NCBI RefSeq assembly: GCF_932294415.1
Contig: NC_065535.1
Location: forward strand, 8,655,001 to 8,719,000
Reading direction: 5' to 3'
Source: Quercus robur
Lineage: Eukaryota; Streptophyta; Magnoliopsida; Fagales; Fagaceae
DNA: 64,000 bases
Position numbers and translations under genes: made by a program. How positions within the stretch are numbered: position 1 is the first letter of the stretch; the number at the start of each line of letters is the position of its first letter. Positions 50,736-60,353 of this stretch are shown piece by piece. The notes under the pieces are model-generated. The model saw only the letters and a program-made list of their open reading frames with translations. It was not told the DNA's origin and ran no database searches.

Positions 50736-51003
50736 TGGGCCTCCACGCAAAGCGGGCCTGGGCCGCGAATCCAATGGACCCGCAGATTGAGAGATATTTC
50801 TGCAGCCTCTGGCCATGCGGTATTTCACTGACGTCCCAAGGATCGAGGCGCGCCTTTACGAGGCCCCTCGAGTCTCTTAGTTGCAGTTGACGTTGGAAGT
50901 TGAGCCAAGACCACTTTGTCTGTAGTGCTCCTTGGGACGCCGCGTGAGTTGACTGACATCGTCTTGTCTTTTCAAATAAATAGGAGGGAGAAAAAGGTTG
51001 CTT

Positions 51004-51650
51004 TATATATACACCCCTTCTTTTAGCTTTCTCTTACATCACGCCTCCCATATCCGGAGTCCTCCTTTCTTGGCACAACATGTTGAAGGCGAGGGTTGGG
51101 AATAAAGAACTTCCTCCGCCGCGGAAGCGCCGTGTCTTCATGAGGCTTATAACAGCAAGGTATGGGCACAGGAAGCACAAGTTCAGGAGAGCACTCCATC
51201 TCCACCGAGAGGGAAAGGAATCTTCCCCTCTTTTAGTCAAAATCCGAAGCAGGTTCTGTCCATGCCAGAGTTTTGGTGCGGCAGAAGAAGGGTTTTCCTC
51301 CATCAGCGCCTCTGCTTTGCGGTGGGCGTATATTTAGAGAAAGCCTCACCACCTCCAACTCCCTACACCTTTTCTTCAACGGTGTCAGGTTCAAGTTGGG
51401 TCTCTTTGGCTGCCTGAGTTATGGGCAGGCAAAGATGCGGGGGAAGAATAAGGTCTCGGAGCTGTAGCCAACCTCTCCTCCGACATACCTCCTCGGCTTT
51501 CTACAGCTTTCTTGTATTTTTCTTTTTCTTGCTTATGTAGTAGGCTTCGACGTAGGCTGATTTCAGCTTTTCCTTGTACACTATACTATCTCTTCTTCAT
51601 GATAAGAATGAAAATTTCTTTACTTGTTTTGAGCACTATTTCTTTGACCA
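51004..51650 (+). promoter_or_regulatory. TATA-led segment 2, antisense to the element
   Basis: TATATATA (51004-51011) precedes a pyrimidine-rich leader and an ATG at 51080 opening 85 codons rich in Arg, Lys and His (for example PPPRKRRVFMRLI). It shares CTTTTAG-CAAAATCCGAAGCAGG (gap = one variable base; about 51230-51253) with segment 1. Confidence 0.3.
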
Positions 51651-51924
51651 CACTGTTTCTTGAATGGGTGTGCCCTCTGTGTACGTTTCTTCAAGAGTAC
51701 TTAGGGCCGTATGACTTGAAGCATAATTCAACTAACTCCAATTTATCGATCATACCAGGCATTACATTGATGATTCATAATAAATGAAACTTAAGAAAAC
51801 TAACCGAGATATCAGTTGGATATTCTGTGATAAGCGCGTGAATATCGTCCAAGGCTGATGATTTCTAAGCAATCCATCTGAGCCATCGACTGGGATATAG
51901 GGGGTTCCGGTGATGTCTTCATCT

Positions 51925-52675
51925 TTGTACTTGGTTTCCCCATAGGCTTGGGTCCGAGGACCATGCAAGGCCTTGGTTCTGTCCATTACTTTTAAGATGT
52001 CTTCATCTTTGTACTTGGTTTCCCCATAGGCTTGGGTCCGAGGACCATGCAAGGCCTTGGTTCTGTCCATTACTTTTAAGATGTCTTCATCTTTGTACTT
52101 GGTTTCCCCATAGGCTTGGGTCCGAGGACCATGCAAGGCCTTGGTTCTGTCCATTACTTTTAAGATGTCTTCGTCTTTGTACTTGGTTTCCCCATAGGCT
52201 TGGGTCCGAGGACCATGCAAGGCCTTGGTTCTGTCCATTACTTTTAAGATGTCTTCGTCTTTGTACTTGGTTTCCCCATAGGCTTGGGTCCGAGGACCAT
52301 GCAAGGCCTTGGTTCTGTCCATTACTTTTAAGATGTCTTCGTCTTTGTACTTGGTTTCCCCATAGGCTTGGGTCCGAGGACCATGCAAGGCCTTGGTTCT
52401 GTCCATTACTTTTAAGATGTCCTCTTTGTACTCGGTTTCCCCATAGGCTTGGGTCCGAGGACCATGCAAGGCCTTGGTTCTGTCCGTTACTTGTAAGAGT
52501 TCTTTTTGTACTTGGTTTCCCCATAGGCTTGGGTCCGAGGACCATGCAAGGCCTTGGTTCTGTCCATTACTTTTAAGATGTCCTCTTTGTACTCGGTTTC
52601 CCCATAGGCTTGGGTCCGAGGACCATGCAAGGCCTTGGTTCTGTCCGTTACTTGTAAGAGTTCTTTTTGTAGTCT
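51925..52675. repeat. tandem array 2, 84-bp and 78-bp units
   Basis: Nine units carry CATAGGCTTGGGTCCGAGG, then ACCATGCAAGGCCTTGG and TTCTGTCC. Six are 84 bp and nearly identical; the last three, nearest the 5' LTR, alternate two shorter spacers. The core is homologous to array 1. On the minus strand the frame 52826-51762 (354 codons) stays open across it with 28-residue repeats such as VMDRTKALHGPRTQAYGE. Confidence 0.93.
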
Positions 52676-52928
52676 TTTCTCTGCACTGATTTATTTTTCG
52701 AAGGTCAGCCCCTAGGCCAGGGAGGGAGGAGTTGGCTCGAGGCCACAAGCCCCTAGAGTTGTCCGCTACGTCGTCAGTGCAAGGCGTAGCCCCTAGACGA
52801 AGCTCACGGCGGAGCAACAACTGCACGCCGCTGGAGATGAGAAAATCTCGTGGAACTCTGTTTGCGAGAGGGCTGACTCATGTGCCACTCGTGCCAACGC
52901 GCAAGCCTTTCCCACAGACGGCGCCAAT

Positions 52929-53684
52929 TGTAAGGACACAAAATCTTTAACGGCCCGACATCGACGTTGGGCTCGCACACGGAAAGTCCCTCACAATAAT
53001 ATTTGTAGAGAGTGGGCTTGAAAGGCCAGCGTTGGGGCACGGGGCGACATTTCGAGTCGGACTACAGGTGAACTGATATGAGATAGAGCTTTGGGCTGGA
53101 TATTCAGGCCCATCAATCTTGTATCTAGGAGGATTTGGCTCCTCGGATCATGTCCGAGGAGCGTTGGCGTTGTCCCCGGTTACCCGTCGAAGGGTTTTTA
53201 CGTGGTGTCCGGCGTGTATTATCCAGACATTCTCTTTCTTCAAGCCTTTCTCCAGAAGCTAGATGGAGACCCCCCTTCTTGGTCACATAACATTCTCTTT
53301 TATACTCGCCTACGTTCGTTGTCCTTCGTCCACGTGTAGGGTCGATCTTTCCGGGGCAGATATCTGTCCCATCAGTCTAATCCCTGAGTTGTGGGAGATG
53401 GTCCATAAAGCCTAAAAATCCGGATCAGTTTGGGGCGGTGTTATGTCAATGAAGGGTATTAAGGACTATTTCCGTGAGATATTTTCTGATCTTTCAAGTC
53501 TGCCTGCATCCCATTTTCGTTAATGGGGTTCTGGGCTTTCTGAGGACGGAGCGGTCCTCGGACGTGCCCTTGAACCACATCGGGCTCACTGTTTTTGGGC
53601 TTGGGCCCTGGCCTCCTTTAGTTTGGGGGCCTGTGGACTCCCTATAAGCGAGCAAGCCGGGCCCATAGACTCTTGGCCCCCACA
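52929..53684 (-). repeat. 5' LTR of the non-autonomous element
   Basis: 756 bp, equal in length to its partner. The primer-binding-site-like sequence lies directly inside (about 52910-52927). Confidence 0.9.
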
Positions 53685-53689
53685 GTTTC

Positions 53690-54661
53690 CAATCCATGTT
53701 TTGAAAGCATTTTCCATATGCTATTGCCTTCAGTTTTCAGGATAGTTCCCCTCAGGCATATGGGTCATACCTGAAATTTGTGGGCTAGAAAATATAGATT
53801 GGAATGCAATAAATGAAGTATTTATAAAGGAAGACAAATTTATTGAGTAACACTATGGTGGCACAATAATCTGAAAAGCGAGACTAAAGGAAGCAGATAG
53901 TATTGATTCAAACCTCCTCCCTCTTTGGGCCACATTTTTTGTAAAATTTTTTTCTTTTAAAGAAGATAATGAAGAGAAATTTTGGCTTATGTCTAGTCTT
54001 ATTATAATAAAGGCATAGGGCAGATAGCTTCTGTTATTGTGTGGCTGTGGTACATTCAAAATCCAAAAATATTAGAGAGGAAAAAATAAATAAATAAATA
54101 AAGATCCAATGGTATGGTCTAGTTTTACAGCCAGTGATTACTTATACATATATTAAGCTCATCATCAAGCAAGAGACCTTCGGTGATGTTATTATTCAAT
54201 GTGATGTTATTAAGGAATTTGATCAAATTACCGTTCTTTGTAGCTGTTATTGTCTATCCAAAATGACCAAAACACAAAAAACCACATATGGCAAAAATAA
54301 CTAGTCTTATTACTGTCTTAGTGCCAACGATGGATCATTAATAAATTAATTAGGATCAAACATAATTATTTTTCCATCAAAGACCAAGGAGTGAAAAAGG
54401 AAATGACAAAACAACCGAAAAAAATTGTACCATTATATGTCATGACAAAACCTACCATTGGATCTAACATAAACACTATCTGATTTGGCTCTATCAAATT
54501 CTAACATGAAAAACTGAAATAAGAAATACTTAAAATCTGTGAATTTACTGCTCAATGCGATGTTTGTTAGCAGATGCGATAAAGTTATTGTCGAAGTGTA
54601 ATACTGTTGCTGATGGGGTAAGATGCCCACAAAAAATAAAAAATAAAAACATCAACAATTA
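53690..54661. other. intergenic stretch, no gene seen
   Basis: AT-rich; nothing recognised before the MITE at 54662. Confidence 0.45.
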
Positions 54662-54801
54662 GGATCTATTTGGTTGTGTTGTTTAAACAACAGTTTTCTT
54701 TATTTAAACAACATAACATATATTTTTACAATATTTTTTCACCCAAACGTATTTTCATAACACTTAAACAACGTTATTAGAATAACATTACCAAACCGCC
54801 C
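54662..54801. mobile_element. Tourist-like MITE with TTA target duplication
   Basis: A 140-bp unit flanked by TTA (54659-54661 and 54802-54804). Ends GGATCTATTTGGTTGTG and, inverted, GGGCGGTTTGGTAATG. The centre holds TTTTTTCACCCAAACGTAT, shared with the copy at 58198. Confidence 0.65.
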
Positions 54802-55209
54802 TTATTCTTCACAATCTTCATTTTACCTTCTAAGTTCCACATCAATGAAAGACGAGGAACCCTTAACAGGTAAACCAATTATTTGGGAACAGTACAGCGT
54901 ACAGCAATCAGATCTTCCAAAAAAAAAACCCCTAGCAGTGGTACAGTGTACAACAGACTTCTCAACTAGATTTGTTGGTATACGTGATATAAAACAGTTG
55001 CTATCTGGGGAGTGTTCAAGTAAATTAAAGCAAAAGTTCTTATAACAATTCAACAACAGAATTTCAATGAAAATTCAAGGGGAGCATTTCAAAGGATACT
55101 TGCTATCTCTCTTGGAAGGTGGAATGAAACTAATCTATCTGTATCCAGTGAGTTATACCAAGAATTAAACAGCTGACTCGCAAGATGAAGATATTCTGTA
55201 GTTCTATTT
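54802..55209. other. 3' flank of the RRA-type gene
   Basis: Probably includes the gene's 3' UTR. No other feature is supported. Confidence 0.35.
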
Positions 55210-57758
55210 CTACCATTCAGAACCCTCTGGGAAAGGTTCTAGTGCATCTTGCTTGCCATTAACATAGAACTCTACTACTGCTTTCATCCTTAGAAGTTTA
55301 TCTGGGTGGTAATTTACATGAACAATAACTGGCTTCAGCTTTTTAAGTCTTTCGTCTTTCCTGACAGTCTTAAAAAGAACCTTACTGTTCATAAATTGAT
55401 AGATATCCAAAGTTCTCTTGGCAGCATGAAGCCCATCATACCCAGGATGTGAGGGGAAAAAGAGCTCCTCATTAAAGACTGCTTGGTCCCATGATTTTGG
55501 CTCCCGAGAAAGCCGACCAGCCACACGATCCAACAACTCGATTGAAGCAAGTGTAGGCCTTATGTAAAAGAAACCAGAGTTATAAACCCATATCCTCATA
55601 GTATGAGCATATCGAGCCCAACCCATGGCAGGTTCATCGAAGACATCATTATATCCATAAGCTGTCATATTATTGTGACCATCAGACATAGACTCCACAT
55701 CTGAATCCCTAGACAAATAATCAAACGGGTTCTGCAAGTACACTATATCAACATCCGAGAGAAGAACACTGTATCCCAGTTGTAAAAACTCTCTCAAAAT
55801 GCGAAATTTCAATCCAGACACGGCATGGTTACCTCCTGTCTTTGCAATTGAATCAATACCCTGATCTGGATCTCTCTTGTAGACTGGAACGCCATTAGAT
55901 TTGCATAGATTTTCAATATGATCATCTAGTGCTACAACTAGATAATTAGGGATACCCACATTCTTGATGCTAGTAAACCAGACCTCCAACATGCTTTGCA
56001 CATTTGAGTTTGCGAGTGCAACTATAACTTCTTTCTGAATAGCAATTTCCTCCAAGATCTTTGCCAATCTTGGATTTACAGATTCATCAGGAACAACAGT
56101 TGGGTTAGTTCTCAAACCCTTGACAGTACCAAAAGGGCCAGCCTTGTACTTTTCACCCAAAACCATAAACTGCTTCTGTGCTTGATCTTTTCCTTGTTCG
56201 GCCAGCCGTAGCTTTTCCCTAAGATCCTTGAGCTGCTTGTTCAGCTCAGCATTCTTCTCCGACAATGATGTAATATCTGACTTCAGCATGCTAATCCGTT
56301 CTGATGATTCACATGATGAACCAACCTAACAAATAAAACAGTAGGGAAAAATGAAACCCATATAAGCGATTTTTTTTAGATACAATAGTTTTTTTTTTTT
56401 TTTTTTTTGGTGTGGGTGGGATCTGAACCTAGGTCCCTCATTTAACAACACAAGCCTTTATTAGCTACGCTAACTAGAACCCACCCAATATAACTATTTA
56501 CATCCATCCATGTTAGGAAGCTGTTATATAACCTAAGAGCATGAGCATCATCAAAAAATAATAATGAACATGCAAGAAAGTTAATTCAAGTCATCATTTT
56601 GAACACCCCTCGATATGATTCTAATTTTTTCTTACATACACTTTTGAATTACAATCCCACGAGAGCTATAAATGCAATGAACTTATATTCATCACAATAA
56701 CTTCCAAGGATTATATGATTTATATCCAAGACCATTCACAGCATGCCACAACATACAGACTTGTTAACTTACTACACACTCATAGCTTGCTCACACCAAG
56801 GCCATGTTTGTTCACAAGTCACAACAAATGCAATACCTTAAACAAAATTTTGGCTAATTAAGTCTTGGTTCTCAATAAAAACTCATCACTAATCAAATTA
56901 TTATTATTATTATTATTTTTGCCAATTAAAATGAGAGCAATTCTTTCAACAATATAACAATAAACTCTACTCCACACCCTCATGAATTGAACACTGTAAG
57001 TTCTAACTTCAATTTCACCAAGGGTGTGAAATGATCCTCTCATAAACTTACTACGCAAACTCATAGCTTGCTCATACCAAGGCCATGTTTGTTCACAACA
57101 AAGTCAATACCTTAAGCCAAATTTGGGCTAATTCAAATGAGAGCAATTCTTTCAACCATTAACAATAAACACTACTCCACACCCTTATGAACGCTGTTAA
57201 GTTCTAATTCCAATTCCACCAAGCCAAACGCACTTCAGTCTCGAAAATGATCCTCTCCGTTTGAAAGGAACCCATTTTCATAGTTCAGATTAAAAATTAC
57301 AAATCTATAAAATTACATCCAATGTCACATCAATTAAAATTTTAGACAACGCGACACTCATTACACTCTCAGATACTAATAATAAAATCTTAACCGTCAG
57401 AATAAACTTTGTTTTTTACTCATTACGTAAATCAAGCACACATTTTATCAAAACAAGTAACGAGGTCAACCAAGTCAAAATCCAATTAAAATGAAAAAAA
57501 AAAAAAAAAAGGAAATTAAACCAAACAGTGATGCTAGAGCTAATTGAGAAGTAGCAAGATCCGAACCTTGAGATCCGATTTAGCGAATCGGCGGTTTTGG
57601 ATGGGCGAATCGGCGGTGAAGAGGCCGTGAGGGTACAGGAAAGCGAAGACACAACCGAGAGTAACTCCGACGACAATGGCAAAGACGATTCGAGATCGGA
57701 CCTTGTCTTTGTCCTTGTCCTTGTCCTTCATCAACGGCCCGTCTCTACGACCCGCCAT
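55210..57758 (-). CDS. Arabinosyltransferase of the RRA type (GT77), two exons
   Basis: Exon 1 is 57758-57567 and exon 2 is 56325-55210 on the minus strand. The phase-0 junction gives 435 codons; Arabidopsis RRA proteins are about 430. RRA enzymes are Golgi type II membrane proteins that add the second arabinose to hydroxyproline in extensins. Seen: a short basic cytosolic tail ([17 protein letters not shown]), one membrane anchor (about residues 22-43, [17 protein letters not shown]), SSCESSERI, a coiled-coil stem (about 77-125) and [20 protein letters not shown]. The GT77 core follows: [20 protein letters not shown], the DXD motif [10 protein letters not shown] (Asp255/Asp257), [41 protein letters not shown] and [20 protein letters not shown]. 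The start is fixed by the conserved MAGRRD. RRA1, 2 and 3 cannot be told apart here. The intron holds a SINE-like segment and a duplication. Confidence 0.94.
56388..56490 (-). mobile_element. tRNA-derived SINE-like segment (in the RRA intron)
   Basis: The minus strand reads GGGTTCTAGTTAGCGTAGCT (box-A-like), then GGACCTAGGTTCAGATCCC (box-B-like) and an A-run (T-run at 56390-56409). It is short, and no clear duplication was found. Confidence 0.45.
56766..57260. repeat. tandem duplication of about 282 bp (in the RRA intron)
   Basis: CATAGCTTGCTCA, CCAAGGCCATGTTTGTTCAC, AATACCTTAA, GAGAGCAATTCTTTCAAC, TACTCCACACCC and TTCCACCAAG (or TTTCACCAAG) recur in the same order in 56766-57047 and 57048-57260. 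The second copy lacks an AT-rich segment with a TTA repeat. Confidence 0.75.
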
Positions 57759-58197
57759 AGCTTCTTCTACTCAGTGAGACTTTCTTTGTTATTGCATTAA
57801 TATTTTGGTGACTTTGGAAGCTTTGGCGTTCAATTTGGGAGTAATTGAAGAGTTGAAAAAATATAAACCCTATAGTAGAGAAGTAGGGGGGGTTTCAGGG
57901 TTTGTTGTAGATTTTTAAAAAAAAATTGTGGGCTAATAATTATGAAATGAAATGAAATTCAACGCACAATTAGAAATTTAGAAGAGTCTTGGTCGTGGCG
58001 TACCAGTTTTTTTGTTTAATAAAGAAGATGACAGATCGGATACATGTGGAGGAAGTGGAATTCACTGTTTTTATTTATTTTTTTATTCAAGAGATAACAT
58101 TAGAAGGCAATCCATTTGGTTTTGTAAAAGCAACAAAATTTGCAAAAACAATAAAAATAAAAATAACAACAAAAAAATTTACTTCCATACATGTTTA
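57759..58197. other. upstream region of the RRA-type gene
   Basis: Promoter and 5' UTR of the minus-strand gene should lie here. No clear TATA box was found. Confidence 0.35.
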
Positions 58198-58344
58198 GAG
58201 CTCGGGTAACTTTTTGGTAGCCCATTTCAAGTAATTTTTTGACCATTTTAAGCACACTTACAAATATTTTCACATATTTTTTCACCCACACGTATATCAA
58301 AAACACCCAAATAATATTACTCAAACTCCTCTACCTAACACCCC
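58198..58344. mobile_element. Tourist-like MITE, second copy of the 54662 family
   Basis: A 147-bp unit flanked by TTA (58195-58197, 58345-58347). It shares TTTTTTCACCCACACGTAT with 54662-54801; the end repeats are weaker. Confidence 0.5.
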
Positions 58345-59039
58345 TTATAAACTATTTATGTGTATTATTTAAAAAAGTCACATGACTTTTATGATATATA
58401 AGGATATGTATTTTCAATTGTCATATAGTACATTGGAAGTATCTAATTAGCTACAAGACTTTCTTTTACATCGATAGTATTCGATAGTTGGGGTTAGAGA
58501 ATTTGAATTATGAATTTTCTATTGAAAATATCAAGAGGTGTCAACCAGTTGAACTATAAATTTACAAGGCTCTTGGTTATTAATTTAGTTGATATAGTGT
58601 AATGAGTACATAATAAAAGTGATGTCAATAATAAATTTATTTGAAAGTGATGTTATAGTGTTATACCAATATGTTTTAATTAGTGTATGATAAAATTGGT
58701 ATCAATGATAAGTCCAAATTTTCATAATGCATAATAAAAATGACATCAATGATCTATTTGAAAGTAATTTTAAACCGATCACAAGTTATTGCCTTTATCA
58801 ATTTTAAGAAATTTACGAACATTACTCATTTGATTATTAGTAATAGTAGTGGCTAGAGGTAGAGGATTCCCGGCCTCGCCTGTGGTTTTTCTCTCTTCTT
58901 GCTCATGCAAAAGGGTTTTCCTTGTAAATATTGTGTTATTCTCTTTTACGTTCTCATCATTTACACCTCTAAGTCTCTAACTCCAAAATGCCCATTGTTG
59001 ATATAATAATGATAACCAAATGTATGGATAGTTAACCAA

Positions 59040-59800
59040 TCTAAGCCTAGTGCCTCAATTTTAGCTTAAAGTTGAAAAGTAATATTGTTAAGTAATGTTA
59101 CTGACTTCTCTCTCATACATTTCTCTCGCCTTCATTCCACACTAAAATCAGACTTCAAACCCCTTTTTTAATATCTCTCTCTCTTTCCTCCTCCTCCTCC
59201 TCCTCGGTCCCAGCCACATGCTCTCTCTGCTAGTTCGCCCAATCCCTACTGAATCCAAACCAAAAATAACCTCCATTGCTCTCAAATTTTAGCCTAATAC
59301 TAAATTTTTTTTTTTTTTTTTTTTGATATCAACGAGAAAATACCCAGAATCGTTGTGAAAAATATGCTGGGGTTAATTCACTTGTCTTAGATTTCATAAT
59401 CTCTTTCGTGTGGGTATGTTTGGGGTCTTTGACTAAGATATCTGTGTACAAGAGTTTGGGTTTGGGCCATGAACCTAGTGGTGAGTTATTATCAAGTGCC
59501 AGATGTTGTACAAGATCATTGTAATATTTGTTTCTCCATTGATAAAATTTCTAATCTGTCAAAAAAAGAAAAGAAGAAGGTTGGCTGGTGCGATTACCAG
59601 TGATTTTTGCCATTTAATGTTGTTGGTATTAATTTGGATTTGGAACGAAGGAGAGAGAGAAAGGGAAAGAGAAAGAGTGGTTTAGGAGGGAGAGAAGCTG
59701 TGTGGTTTACATGAGAGGAACAACTGATGGAAAGAGAAGTTTAGTAATGTTACTTTTCTAAATTGGTCATGTGCCCAAGGCACCTGTCATTGTACATTAT
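59040..59800. mobile_element. possible non-autonomous DNA transposon with long imperfect inverted ends
   Basis: The left part TAGTGCCTCAATTTTAG, then GAAAAGTAAT and AAGTAATGTTACTGACTTCT, resembles the inverted right part GGTGCCTTGGG, GAAAAGTAAC and ATTACTAAACTTCTC. Exact ends and target duplication are not established. Confidence 0.3.
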
Positions 59801-59854
59801 GGTGTGAAAATAGCTAATTTGATAGACAAAACAAAAGCTAGTGGGAAACTTCAT

Positions 59855-60000
59855 GGGTACGTTTGGATTAAACTTATTGTTGTTGAAATTGAAAACTGAA
59901 AACTAAAAATACTGTAGCAAAATAATTTTTAAATGTGTGAATAGTGCCGTGTGACCCATTTTTAATATTTTTAAATGCGTGAACAGTGCATGCACTTTTC
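59855..60000. mobile_element. MITE fragment of a dispersed plant family
   Basis: GGGTACGTTTGGATTAAAC is followed by AAAACTGAAAACTAAAAA, TGTAGCAAAATAATTTTT and AAATGTGTGAATAGTGCCGT. This motif chain is, to my memory, a very abundant MITE in Fagaceae. The right end is missing or diverged. Confidence 0.5.
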
Positions 60001-60353
60001 ATAAAGAGTGAATTTTGTCTCTGAAAGTCAATAACTACGGCTTAAAAAAAAAAAAAAAAAAAGGAAACGCGCACTTGTAAATGCAGACACCCAATCCAAA
60101 CCTCACCCATAACTGGGTCATTTGGAAGTTCACATGTTTTGACGACTTTTTCAAGACATGGAAAGCAAGGAAACTTCTTTTTTTTTTTTTTTTTTTTTGA
60201 GAAACGTGGAAAGCAAGGAAACGATTGCATATATCACCAACCAAAGCCTTCCTAGAGAAACCAAAGTCTCTTATTGTTGCTCCCATTCTCTAAGTTTGAA
60301 GCACTCTCTGGTACAAATTTGTTTAACAAGCTAGTAAGTATCCAATTGCTTCC

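Larger units (their letters stand above)
47972..53684 (-). mobile_element. non-autonomous LTR retrotransposon (LARD-like, TAT-related), structurally complete
   Basis: Two 756-bp LTRs enclose 4.2 kb, and GTTTC flanks both ends (47967-47971 and 53685-53689). On the minus strand the 5' LTR (52929-53684) ends CCTTACA and is followed by a primer-binding-site-like TTGGCGCCGTCTGTGGG; a purine-rich tract (CGAGGGGC) precedes the 3' LTR. LTRs contain a TATAAAAG box on the minus strand (near 53304 and 48342). I see no gag, protease, RT, RNase H or integrase, so it depends on helpers. The interior is more GC-rich than host sequence and holds two related tandem arrays and two TATA-led segments on the opposite strand. 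By eye the LTRs differ at about 11 sites, near 98.5 % identity, so it is young: about a million years or a few million at tree-like rates. It looks whole for its kind. Confidence 0.88.
58345..60353. other. intergenic stretch between RRA and TNL genes
   Basis: Holds a possible inverted-repeat element (59040-59800), a MITE fragment (59855-60000), TCC and GA simple repeats (59188-59206, 59650-59677) and A/T-runs near 60045 and 60180. The TNL promoter should lie in the last part. No further gene seen. Confidence 0.4.

Noticed and set aside
50157-52675. CRISPR-like array
   Set aside because: The units are directly adjacent 78/84-bp tandem repeats without unique spacers, in a eukaryotic LTR element.
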